Positions 8,305 through 15,170 of a DNA stretch of 64,000 bases are shown in pieces. Both the position numbers and the translations under genes were made by a program. Source of the stretch: Flavobacteriales bacterium. GTDB lineage: Bacteria > Bacteroidota > Bacteroidia > Flavobacteriales_D > Sanyastnellaceae. Location: NCBI GenBank assembly GCA_947456965.1, contig CANGTU010000011.1:1-64000 (forward strand). The letters run 5' to 3'. Every line of letters starts with the position of its first letter. The stretch's first letter is position 1. The notes below the pieces were generated by a model. That model ran no database searches and was not told the DNA's origin. It saw only the letters and a list, made by a program, of their open reading frames with translations.

Positions 8305-9551
8305 TGTTCAGACTCCTCTACACCCTTGGCATCGCGGCTTATGCGCTGGGCATCTGGCTTGCGGCACCGTTTCATACCAAGGCCCGGATGGCCGTTGTGG
8401 GCCGTCGCCGGCAGCGCGGCCAATGGATGAACTGGAGGAGCAACCGATCCACAGGAGGCGGGCACGTGGTGTGGTTTCACTGCGCCTCGCTCGGCGAATT
8501 TGAGCAAGGTCGTCCACTGATCGAAGCCCTCCGGAACCGGCAGCCCGACACAGCCATTGTGCTCACCTTCTTTTCCCCTTCGGGTTTTGAGGTACGTAAG
8601 AATTACCCCTTTGCGGATGCCGTATGGTACCTTCCACTTGACCTTCCAGGTCGGGCGCGGCGGTTTGTAGAAGCCATCCGTCCGGATACTGTCGTATTCA
8701 TCAAGTACGAATACTGGGCCCATTACTTTCTGGCCTTGCGCCACCGGTCCGTGCCGCTGTTTGTGGTATCCGCCATCTTCCGTCCGGGCCAGCGTTTTTT
8801 CGGCTGGCAGCGGACCTTCTGGATGCCTGTACTTGCTGCGGTACACCGCTTTCATGTGCAGAATGAGACCTCCGCTGTATTGCTCCGGGGTGCCGGCATC
8901 CACTGTGTTGAGGTGTGCGGAGACACCCGCTTTGATCGGGTGCTGGCCGTTGCTGCCGAATGCAGGGAGCTGGAGAGTGTGGCCGCATTTGCGGGTGAAT
9001 CACCAGTGCTTGTGTGCGGCAGCAGCTATGCCATCGAGGAGCGTATCGCCCGAGATTTTCTGAGCAGATCAGCTGCCTCCTGGAAGGTGATCATCGCCCC
9101 GCATCAGGTTGATGAATCAAGGGTGGCGTCTATTCAAGCCCTGTTCGGCAGCCGAGTGGCGCGTCTCAGCCAGTGGCAAGCCACCGATGCCGGGTGCCGT
9201 GTGCTTGTGGCAGACACCATGGGACAGCTTTCCGCCATATACCGGTACGGCCAGATGGCCCTTGTGGGCGGCGCGTTCGGCAAAGGCCTTCACAACACCC
9301 TGGAGGCGGCAGCCTATGGCATTCCGGTAGCCTTCGGGACCCGTTGGGAGCAATTTGATGAGGCCAGGATGCTGATCCAGTCGGGCGGAGCATTCGCGGG
9401 AAGCCCTGACGCCGTGGGCCGGCAACTGGATGTCTGGGCCACTGACGAGATCACGCGACGCAGGGCAGGCCTCGCCGCACGCGATGTAGTTGAAGGAGGC
9501 CGCGGAGCCGTGGAAAAAGCGATGCAGCTCATCCTCGAATCACCATCCTGA
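8304..9551 (+). CDS. waaA: 3-deoxy-D-manno-octulosonic acid (Kdo) transferase
   Basis: This 415-residue GT30 glycosyltransferase adds Kdo from CMP-Kdo to lipid A precursor at the inner membrane. The N-terminus has one hydrophobic anchor (FRLLYTLGIAAYALGIWLAA). Conserved features follow: WFHCASLGEFEQGRPLIEAL with the catalytic glutamate in GEFEQ, LTFFSPSGFE, FIKYEYW, and in the C-terminal Rossmann half APHQVDESR, DTMGQLSAIYRYGQMALVGG and HNTLEAAAYGIPVAFG. The length is normal. The start at 8304 overlaps the preceding stop by one base. It ends 87 bases before tRNA-Gly. Confidence 0.95.
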   Translation: MFRLLYTLGIAAYALGIWLAAPFHTKARMAVVGRRRQRGQWMNWRSNRSTGGGHVVWFHCASLGEFEQGRPLIEALRNRQPDTAIVLTFFSPSGFEVRKNYPFADAVWYLPLDLPGRARRFVEAIRPDTVVFIKYEYWAHYFLALRHRSVPLFVVSAIFRPGQRFFGWQRTFWMPVLAAVHRFHVQNETSAVLLRGAGIHCVEVCGDTRFDRVLAVAAECRELESVAAFAGESPVLVCGSSYAIEERIARDFLSRSAASWKVIIAPHQVDESRVASIQALFGSRVARLSQWQATDAGCRVLVADTMGQLSAIYRYGQMALVGGAFGKGLHNTLEAAAYGIPVAFGTRWEQFDEARMLIQSGGAFAGSPDAVGRQLDVWATDEITRRRAGLAARDVVEGGRGAVEKAMQLILESPS

Positions 9552-9638
9552 GCAGCAAAAATTTCGTAACTGGTGTGTTTGAAGATTTGGCCGTTGTGTA
9601 TACATTTGCCGTCCCCAATCCAAAAGGACGGGGTGAAT

Positions 9639-9711
9639 GCGAGAGTAGCTCAGTTGGTAGAGCATAACCTTGCCAAGGTTAGGGTCGCGAGTTCGAGTCT
9701 CGTCTCTCGCT
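9639..9711 (+). tRNA. tRNA-Gly (GCC)
   Basis: A 73-base cloverleaf. Acceptor arm GCGAGAG (9639-9645) pairs with CTCTCGC (9704-9710). The D-loop has AGCTCAGTTGGTAGAGC, the anticodon loop is CTTGCCAAG with GCC, and the T-arm has GGTTCGAGTC-type sequence. The CCA end is not encoded. Confidence 0.96.
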
Positions 9712-9717
9712 CAACAG

Positions 9718-9740
9718 TCCCGGTCACGCGCGATCGGGAT
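9718..9740 (+). terminator. Rho-independent terminator after tRNA-Gly
   Basis: TCCCGGTC pairs with GATCGGGA (one G-U pair) around a 6-base loop and is followed by a T-run, 6 bases after the tRNA-Gly end. A short GC-poor gap then leads into tRNA-Leu. Confidence 0.65.
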
Positions 9741-9756
9741 TTTTTGTTTGCATCCT

Positions 9757-9841
9757 GCCCGGATGGTGGAATGGTAGACACTCAGGACTTAAAATCCTGT
9801 GTCCAGCAATGGACGTGCGGGTTCGAGTCCCGCTCCGGGTA
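9757..9841 (+). tRNA. tRNA-Leu (TAA)
   Basis: An 85-base class II tRNA with a long variable arm. Acceptor GCCCGGA pairs with TCCGGGT (G-U at the first pair). The anticodon loop CTTAAAA contains TAA, the variable arm is built from GTGTCCAGCAATGGACGT, and the T-arm contains GGGTTCGAGTCCC. CCA is not encoded. Confidence 0.95.
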
Positions 9842-9852
9842 CAACACATGCT

Positions 9853-9882
9853 CGCCGAACTCAACACACTTGTAGTTCGGCG
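9853..9882 (+). terminator. Rho-independent terminator after tRNA-Leu
   Basis: CGCCGAACT and AGTTCGGCG form a perfect 9-base stem around a 12-base loop, directly followed by TTTTTCTTTT. It closes the tRNA pair before the Fic gene. Confidence 0.8.
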
Positions 9883-9963
9883 TTTTTCTTTTGAAGAATC
9901 AACCCTGCGCATTACACACTGCGCTACATCCATTTAATGCAACAGTGATTCACATGGATATTC

Positions 9964-9991
9964 GGGTGTAATCGGGTGTATATTTGGGTGT
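9964..9991. promoter_or_regulatory. Three spaced GGGTGT words upstream of the Fic gene
   Basis: GGGTGT starts at 9964, 9974 and 9986, the first two as identical CGGGTGTA words. Spacing is about one helical turn, and the last copy ends ~10 bases before the Fic start. It may be a tandem operator used by the Fic protein's own winged-helix tail or another regulator; this is inference from position only. Confidence 0.3.
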
Positions 9992-10001
9992 CGGAAGTAT
10001 C

Positions 10002-11051
10002 ATGCTGAACACCAACACCCTACACATAACACCTGAAATCCTAAAACTCATCAGTCAAATTGATGAGTTCAAAGGCGCGTGGAGGGCATTGGGAACGCTT
10101 GCCCCAGAGAGGCTGTCTGCCCTTCGCAAGGTTGCCACCATCGAGAGCATAGGCTCATCTACCCGCATTGAGGGCAGCAAGCTGTCAGACAAGGACGTTG
10201 AACGCCTGTTGTCCAACCTGGAAATAAAAGCCTTTTCAAGCCGGGATGAACAGGAAGTGGCTGGATATGCCAAGGTGATGGAAACGGTTTTCAGCTCATG
10301 GGAACACATCCCCATGACGCAAAACCACATTCAGCAATTGCACAAGGATTTGCTGACCTACAGCGAAAAAGACGAATGGCATCGGGGTAAGTACAAAAGC
10401 AACCCGAATTCCGTTGCGGCTTTTGATGAAAATGGAAATCAAATCGGAATTGTGTTTGAAACGGCAACGCCTTTCGACACTCCACGATTGATGAGTGAGC
10501 TGACCCAATGGCTGCAACAGGAAAGAGAAGTTGCACAATTACACCCTCTTTTAATTACCGCCTTATTCACCGTGGTATTCCTCGAAGTGCATCCCTTCCA
10601 GGATGGCAATGGCAGACTGAGCCGTGTGTTGACTACCTTGCTTTTATTGCAAGCTGGTTATGCCTATGTGCCCTATAGTTCACTTGAAAGCATCATTGAA
10701 CAAAACAAAGAAGGCTACTACCTTGCCTTGCGTCAGACACAAGGAACAATCCGCAGCGATAGCCCCGACTGGCAGCCTTGGATTATGTTCTTTCTGCAAT
10801 CCCTGCACAAGCAGGTGCTGAGTTTATCCCAAAAAGTAGAGCGTGAAAAGATTGTGCTATCCGCCATGCCCGAATTGTCGCTTATCATTACTGAACATGC
10901 CAGACAACATGGCCGGGTTTCAATTGGTGAAATTGCGGCGCTGACCGGAAAAAGCAAGAACACGCTCAAGGTTCATTTCCGTGCTTTGGTTGAGAAGGGT
11001 TTTATAGCACAAAAGGGCGGTGGAAGGAGCACCTGGTACGTGATGGTCTAA
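10002..11051 (+). CDS. Fic family protein with winged-helix C-terminus
   Basis: This 349-residue protein should AMPylate (or otherwise NMP-modify) target proteins. The complete catalytic motif HPFQDGNGR starts at His197. Upstream, STRIEG (residues 53-58) fits the inhibitory (S/T)xxxE(G/N) motif, so this is a class II Fic protein with a built-in N-terminal inhibitory helix, and no separate antitoxin gene is seen. The last ~65 residues (GRVSIGEIAALTGKSKNTLKVHFRALVEKGFI) form a winged helix, as in the common Fic/DUF4172-like family. Start at ATG 10002 is supported by GGAAG 5 bases upstream; a TTG at 9984 is in frame. It stands alone directly downstream of two tRNA genes, a usual site for acquired genes. 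Confidence 0.93.
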   Translation: MLNTNTLHITPEILKLISQIDEFKGAWRALGTLAPERLSALRKVATIESIGSSTRIEGSKLSDKDVERLLSNLEIKAFSSRDEQEVAGYAKVMETVFSSWEHIPMTQNHIQQLHKDLLTYSEKDEWHRGKYKSNPNSVAAFDENGNQIGIVFETATPFDTPRLMSELTQWLQQEREVAQLHPLLITALFTVVFLEVHPFQDGNGRLSRVLTTLLLLQAGYAYVPYSSLESIIEQNKEGYYLALRQTQGTIRSDSPDWQPWIMFFLQSLHKQVLSLSQKVEREKIVLSAMPELSLIITEHARQHGRVSIGEIAALTGKSKNTLKVHFRALVEKGFIAQKGGGRSTWYVMV

Positions 11052-11413
11052 TGTTTCAGCGACAGTACCACGAAATGTATAAGCTCATTCCAGCCGGAGG
11101 GTCACTCTCCTTTTCACTCTTTTCTCCGCGCTACACGAAACCGCAATCCTCTGCTTATCAAATCAACAAGGAATTTCTGGCCGTTTGTGCGCAGATTTAA
11201 AAAAATGCAACGCTGCGCAAAACTGCGCACCTATGCAATCTTTTATAAGTGCGCACAAATCCATTTTCCTTCACGCTTTTCGCACAAACTCCGACTTCAG
11301 CGCCATGGAGCCGAAGCCGTCAATCTTGCAGTCCATGTTGTGATCGCCGTCCACGATGCGGATGTTCTTCACCCTTATCGCTCATGTGCAGCATATCCGA
11401 TTAGTTTTGGAGA
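11052..11413. other. Gene-poor stretch after the Fic gene
   Basis: About 360 bases between the Fic stop and a small membrane protein. Apart from the phnA remnant it contains a cluster of TGCGCA/GTGCGCA words (11187-11260) that may reflect a decayed regulatory or repeat region. No gene with a start codon and family signal was seen. Confidence 0.6.
11271..11381 (-). pseudogene. C-terminal remnant of phnA (PhnA-domain protein)
   Basis: A minus-strand frame closed by a stop at 11382-11384 reads [20 protein letters not shown] then [16 protein letters not shown] and ends at 11271-11273. This is the well-conserved C-terminal segment of PhnA (alkylphosphonate operon protein), including VKNIR and IDGFG-x-M-x-LKSEF. 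PhnA is about 110-190 residues, and nothing of its zinc-ribbon N-terminus is present upstream. There is no start codon. It is therefore a truncated relic, supporting an insertion or deletion event in the region after the tRNA/Fic genes. Confidence 0.75.
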
Positions 11414-11656
11414 ATGGAAATCAGTCCGACGCTGTTCACCGCGCTCATCTCTCCTCCGCTGATTTATCCGTTCATTATTTTTCTGGATTATCCCCAAAAG
11501 CGTCATATCCTCAGGAATCTGATATGGATTGCATCGCTTCACAGTTTTTTGATCTTCTGGGGGAAATACGGAACGATTTGGCTTGCCCTTTTCCTGCTGG
11601 TGGGATTCTGGGCATGGATAATCAGCAAGGCCATGGGCAAGACAAATCGTCGATGA
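11414..11656 (+). CDS. Small hypothetical membrane protein
   Basis: An 80-residue product with two or three hydrophobic stretches (TALISPPLIYPFIIFL, LIWIASLHSFLIFWG, IWLALFLLVGFWAWIIS) and a basic tail (KAMGKTNRR). The coherent hydrophobic/positive-inside pattern is the main support for it being real. The GGAG before the ATG is very close (about one base), so translation may be weak. No family was recognised and no partner is evident. Function unknown. Confidence 0.45.
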   Translation: MEISPTLFTALISPPLIYPFIIFLDYPQKRHILRNLIWIASLHSFLIFWGKYGTIWLALFLLVGFWAWIISKAMGKTNRR

Positions 11657-11733
11657 ACCTGCCCTGATGAAAATGAAGCTAATCTGCTGTGCAGACCTTG
11701 AAATTCACGTACTTGCGTTCAAATTCAACCCGT

Positions 11734-13029
11734 ATGAAAAAACTGCTGCTCGTGTTGACCGCTTTTGGGTGTGTTGCCCTCGGAAAAGCCCAGGATTGCA
11801 ACTGCATGCTGGAGCTCGATGAAACCTTTGATGTTGTCCCCATGAGCGCCGGACAGGCACCCGACTACCGCAATGACGATGGGTACAGCACGGCAATCGA
11901 ACTGCCATTTTCATTCAGCTTTTATGGTACGGAGTACACTTCTGTATATATCAACAACAACGGCAACCTGTCATTCGGAAGTGGCTATTCCAACTTCGTA
12001 GCGAGCGGATTCCCGATCAACATGCACCCCATGGTATCCGCTTACTGGGCCGATGTGGATACGCGCAATCCCGCGAGCGGCCTGGTGTACCACAAAGTGC
12101 TGGACAACGCACTCATCGTGCGCTACCACCAGGTCGGGTACTTTCCTCAAATGGCCGACCAGCTCAATGATTTCCAGATAATTCTCACCGATGGCACCAG
12201 CGATCTGGTGGGAAATGGCCATACGATCAGCTTTTGCTACGGTGACATGCAATGGTCAACAGGCACAGCGGCAACGGTGGGTGCCAATGCCGGCGACGGC
12301 GTGAGTGCCCTTCAGATCGGGCGATTCAATGAGGCTGCTGAAGCCTGGGATGGCCCGTACGGAAATCCTGATGATGTGGATTTCATTGATTTTTCGAATA
12401 TCACCTTCACCACCAACCTGCTGAATGAAAACCAGCAGCCCATCAATGTATCCAATTACTGCGATACCATTTTCGGGTTTGCCGGCGATACGCTGATGTT
12501 CTTCTTCTACGATGACGGCGATGACGACCTGATTTTCGACGTCGACGATACATCAGGCTACTTTGATCCCAACGACACGATTGACGGCATGATCCTGTTC
12601 AACGGCGATCTGGTACCCTTCCGCACGCTTCCCGGCGAGCGCAGCGAAGGCGACCACACCATCGCATTGATCATTGACCCGAATATTCCGGATGGTTTGT
12701 ATGAGGTGATTATTCACGCCACTGACCAGGGAACTCCTGCACTTACTTCATCATATACCTATCGCATCCAGATCGGCGACGGATCAGTGGGAGTGGCTGA
12801 AAAACCTCAGCCTACAGTGATCCCATATCTGCAATCCGGCATTCTGCGCTTCCATGGGCTGGAGGGATTGCAGGTGGAACAATTCACGCTGTACAACACG
12901 AACGGACAAAACATCCTGCAATCGAACGCGGTCATTCAGGGAATTGACATGAACATGATGCCGGGCGGGGTGTACCTGTTCAGCATGCGCATCAACGGCC
13001 AAATGGTGAATGGTCGTTTCGTGCGATAA
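11734..13029 (+). CDS. Secreted protein with nidogen-like domain and T9SS sorting tail
   Basis: This 431-residue protein starts at ATG 11734 with a standard signal peptide (MKKLLLVLTAFGCVALGKAQ). Residues ~45-220 contain the NIDO-like pattern seen in many secreted Bacteroidota proteins: LPFSFSFYGTEY, VYINNNGNLSFG, PMVSAYWADVD, NDFQIILTDG and HTISFCYGDMQW. An Asp-rich stretch (YDDGDDDLIFDVDDTSG, ~residue 255) may bind calcium, followed by an immunoglobulin/cadherin-like region (VIIHATDQGTP). The final ~70 residues (FTLYNTNGQNI... PGGVYLFSMRINGQ) resemble a T9SS type A sorting domain, though it lacks the usual YPNP start. It stands alone and is followed by the large repeat element. Probably cell-surface or released. 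Confidence 0.85.
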   Translation: MKKLLLVLTAFGCVALGKAQDCNCMLELDETFDVVPMSAGQAPDYRNDDGYSTAIELPFSFSFYGTEYTSVYINNNGNLSFGSGYSNFVASGFPINMHPMVSAYWADVDTRNPASGLVYHKVLDNALIVRYHQVGYFPQMADQLNDFQIILTDGTSDLVGNGHTISFCYGDMQWSTGTAATVGANAGDGVSALQIGRFNEAAEAWDGPYGNPDDVDFIDFSNITFTTNLLNENQQPINVSNYCDTIFGFAGDTLMFFFYDDGDDDLIFDVDDTSGYFDPNDTIDGMILFNGDLVPFRTLPGERSEGDHTIALIIDPNIPDGLYEVIIHATDQGTPALTSSYTYRIQIGDGSVGVAEKPQPTVIPYLQSGILRFHGLEGLQVEQFTLYNTNGQNILQSNAVIQGIDMNMMPGGVYLFSMRINGQMVNGRFVR

Positions 13030-13048
13030 TCAGGCGATATAAAAATCT

Positions 13049-13500
13049 GTAGGGGCACCCCTTGCGGGTGCCCTTCCTTTTACGGGTGCCCTTCCCTTAA
13101 CGGGTGCCCTTCCCTTAACGGGTGCCCTTCCTTTTACGGGTGCCCTTCTTTGTACGGGTGCCCTTCTTTGTACGGGTTTCCTTCCCTTAACGGGTGCCCT
13201 TCTTTGTACGGGTTTCCTTCCCTTAACGGGTTTCCTTCCCTTAACGGGTGCCCTTCCTTTTACGGGTGCCCTTCTTTGTACGGGTGTCCTTCCCTTAACA
13301 GGTGCCCTTCCCTTAACAGGTGCCCTTCCCTTAACGGGTGCCCTCCATTTGCAGGTGCCCGGACGATGATGGCCGCGGAATGACGGGCGGGGGTGATGGG
13401 CGGGGGTGACGGGTGCGGAATGACGGGCGGGGGTAAACCCCGCCCCTACGTGGCAAATGTCCGGTCAACATTGGGCGGGGGTGAACCCCGCCCCTACGGG
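13049..13500. repeat. Hairpin/tandem-repeat element 2
   Basis: The element is bounded by GTAGGGGC (13049-13056) and GCCCCTACGGG (13490-13500). The left hairpin is GGGCACCC-cttgc-GGGTGCCC; the right end has two copies of a GGGCGGGG...CCCCGCCCCTACG hairpin (13425-13450 and 13473-13500). Between them are an 18-base tandem array and a degenerate GGGCGGGGGTGA repeat (13384-13434). It has the same plan as element 1 at 4979-5126, with different stem sequences that keep pairing. No gene is encoded. It lies between the end of a secreted-protein gene and tRNA-Thr. Confidence 0.82.
13066..13360. repeat. 18-base tandem array, about 16 units
   Basis: Units start every 18 bases from 13066 to 13336 and have the form GGGTGCCC plus a 10-base spacer. 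The spacer has three versions (TTCCTTTTAC, TTCCCTTAAC, TTCTTTGTAC), and the core varies (GGGTTTCC, GGGTGTCC, AGGTGCCC). A 36-base two-unit block at 13156 is repeated at 13192, showing secondary duplication. The first unit is the right arm of the hairpin at 13054-13073, so the array is an amplified stem arm. It is not a CRISPR: there are no unique spacers. Confidence 0.85.
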
Positions 13501-13709
13501 ATCATGCGATTGAATTAAAATGTCTGTCTGCATATTCTCCTCGACGACCCCTCATCAGATACTTGCCCTTACAGTATCGTGGTGGATGGAAATATCCTCT
13601 CATCTGCTACAATAGGGGAGCAATAAGACAGAATCTGCATTGCTCTCCGGTCCATTCTTGTAGCTCCACCTCGATAAGGGAAATGCGGGGATCTGCAAAA
13701 CAAAAAAAA
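13501..13709. other. Intergenic stretch without recognised gene
   Basis: About 210 bases of mixed composition between element 2 and a terminator. Nothing with coding, tRNA or repeat character was seen. Confidence 0.6.
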
Positions 13710-13727
13710 GGGCAGCGCGCGCTGCCC
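13710..13727. terminator. Bidirectional-type terminator next to tRNA-Thr
   Basis: GGGCAGCGCGCGCTGCCC is a perfect palindrome flanked by AAAAAAAA on the left and TTTCTATTTT on the right. On the minus strand it lies 15 bases after the tRNA-Thr 3' end and is followed by an uninterrupted T-run, so it most probably terminates that tRNA. Confidence 0.8.
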
Positions 13728-13741
13728 TTTCTATTTTCCGG

Positions 13742-13814
13742 AGCCTCCTACAGGATTTGAACCTGCGACCCTTTCATTACGAATGAAATGCTCTACCAGC
13801 TGAGCTAAGGAGGC
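13742..13814 (-). tRNA. tRNA-Thr (CGT)
   Basis: A 73-base cloverleaf on the minus strand. Acceptor GCCTCCT pairs with AGGAGGC. The D-arm contains AGCTCAGCTGGTAGAGC, the anticodon loop is TTCGTAA with CGT between TTTCA/TGAAA stems, and the T-arm contains GGTTCAAATCC. CCA is not encoded. Confidence 0.96.
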
Positions 13815-13922
13815 CTGTATGCAGGCAAATATATGCGGAAGACCAAATTTGAAGCAACGGGAAGACGGGGATGGAGCCTGGCTGAACAAGCTCCTTATCT
13901 TTCTCACAGCAACTGAGTTGAA

Positions 13923-14429
13923 ATGAAACACCTTCTTATCACCGCCATGATATTGCTGCTTGGTATCCATGCCAAAGCCAGTCACTACCGCTTGAGCTAT
14001 GAACCTTCCGGACAGATCATCGCATTCCATCTGGGAGAAATCACATTCATCACAGATACTGCGGCATTATTCAACACGTGGTTTGAGCACAGCCGCAATA
14101 ATGATTACGCCGCCTATCATAACCTCCGGGGGTTTATCCTTCATTACTGCGGGCCTGATACCATTTCCTTCTTTGGAAACACCATTCCCCATCACGACAC
14201 TACCCGCTATAACTATCAAAACTGGTGGCGCATAGAACAAGCCCTTCAGAGACTAATCGCAAAAGACCGAGTGAAGATTTTGCTGCCGGATGGCACACAA
14301 GTGAAAAGCGTAACGCAACGTGAAGCGCATTTCAAAGAGAAAAAACATGACTTTGAATTCGAATTCCGGGTGGTCTCGTACTTCGATAAACGATCAGGGA
14401 TGCTGCTCTTTCAGGAAGGAAACCCGTAA
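13923..14429 (+). CDS. Hypothetical secreted protein
   Basis: A 168-residue product with a signal peptide (MKHLLITAMILLLGIHAKAS). The mature part is hydrophilic, rich in His, Tyr, Phe and Arg, with no repeated or catalytic motif that could be named. It lies between tRNA-Thr and the convergent response-regulator gene, and its stop is 25 bases from that gene's stop. Function unknown; the signal peptide, length and codon pattern support a real gene. Confidence 0.6.
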   Translation: MKHLLITAMILLLGIHAKASHYRLSYEPSGQIIAFHLGEITFITDTAALFNTWFEHSRNNDYAAYHNLRGFILHYCGPDTISFFGNTIPHHDTTRYNYQNWWRIEQALQRLIAKDRVKILLPDGTQVKSVTQREAHFKEKKHDFEFEFRVVSYFDKRSGMLLFQEGNP

Positions 14430-14454
14430 AAAGACGGGCAATAAACAGCCTCGC

Positions 14455-15168
14455 CTATGGATTCTCTTCCAGTCTGAAACCCACGCCGTGCACGTTGGTG
14501 ATGCCTAAGGATGGATCCTTCGACAGGTATTTTCTGAGCTTGGTGATAAACACATCCATGCTGCGGCCCACGAAATAGCTGTCATCTCCCCACACCATAT
14601 TGGCTACCAGTTCACGCTCAAGAACCTGTCCCTTATGCTGGCAGAAGAGTCGAAGCAGCTCGGCCTCCTTTCTTGTCAGTTTGCGTCGCTCGCCATCCGC
14701 ATGACGCAATTCGTAGTTGGGGTAATCGAACGCATATTGCCCTATGAGATAATGCCCTTTGTTTTTCTCTTCCCCTCTGAATTTGGGATTGCGCTTGAGT
14801 ATCGCACGAATGCGCAACACCAGCTCCTCCGAGCTGAACGGCTTGGTGATGTAGTCGTCTGCGCCGAGACGCAGGCCCAGGATTTTGTCATCAGACCTGT
14901 CACGGGCGGTGAGGAAGACGATGGGCACCTGGCTGTTCGTTTTGCGGATATCCTCAGCGAGGGCAAAACCATCCTTTTTGGGCATCATCACATCGAGCAG
15001 GCAAAGGTCATACTGTTCCTTGTTGAACTGCATAAGTCCTTCCTTGCCATCTTTGCTCAAATGGACCCGGAAGCCTTCCTGTCGAAGCATATCCTGAATC
15101 ACAAATCCCAGGTTCATATCGTCCTCTACGAGGAGAATTCGAGGAGCATCGGCACTTACACTTTCCAT
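14455..15168 (-). CDS. OmpR/PhoB-type response regulator (RprY-like)
   Basis: A 237-residue DNA-binding response regulator. The receiver domain has the acidic pair in LLVEDDMNLG, the phosphorylated Asp at ~59 (CLLDVMMPKKDG), the Thr in FLTARD and Lys109 in YITKPF. The C-terminal domain is a trans_reg_C winged helix (RKLTRKEAELLRLFCQHKGQVLERELVANMVWG... SMDVFITKLRKYLS... VHGVGFRLE). It follows its histidine kinase with a 2-base gap, so the pair is one operon. The sequence style matches the RprXY system of Bacteroides; targets cannot be told from the window. Confidence 0.92.
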   Translation of the reverse strand: MESVSADAPRILLVEDDMNLGFVIQDMLRQEGFRVHLSKDGKEGLMQFNKEQYDLCLLDVMMPKKDGFALAEDIRKTNSQVPIVFLTARDRSDDKILGLRLGADDYITKPFSSEELVLRIRAILKRNPKFRGEEKNKGHYLIGQYAFDYPNYELRHADGERRKLTRKEAELLRLFCQHKGQVLERELVANMVWGDDSYFVGRSMDVFITKLRKYLSKDPSLGITNVHGVGFRLEENP

Positions 15169-15170
15169 TC

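Noticed and set aside
9573-9875. 100-codon frame across the tRNA pair
   Set aside because: It runs through two perfect tRNA genes and their terminators.
13066-13360. Possible CRISPR array
   Set aside because: Period of 18 bases, no unique spacers, and no cas genes in the window.
13150-13383. 77-codon frame with hexapeptide repeats
   Set aside because: It is only the translation of the 18-base tandem array; no ribosome-binding site or non-repeat domain.
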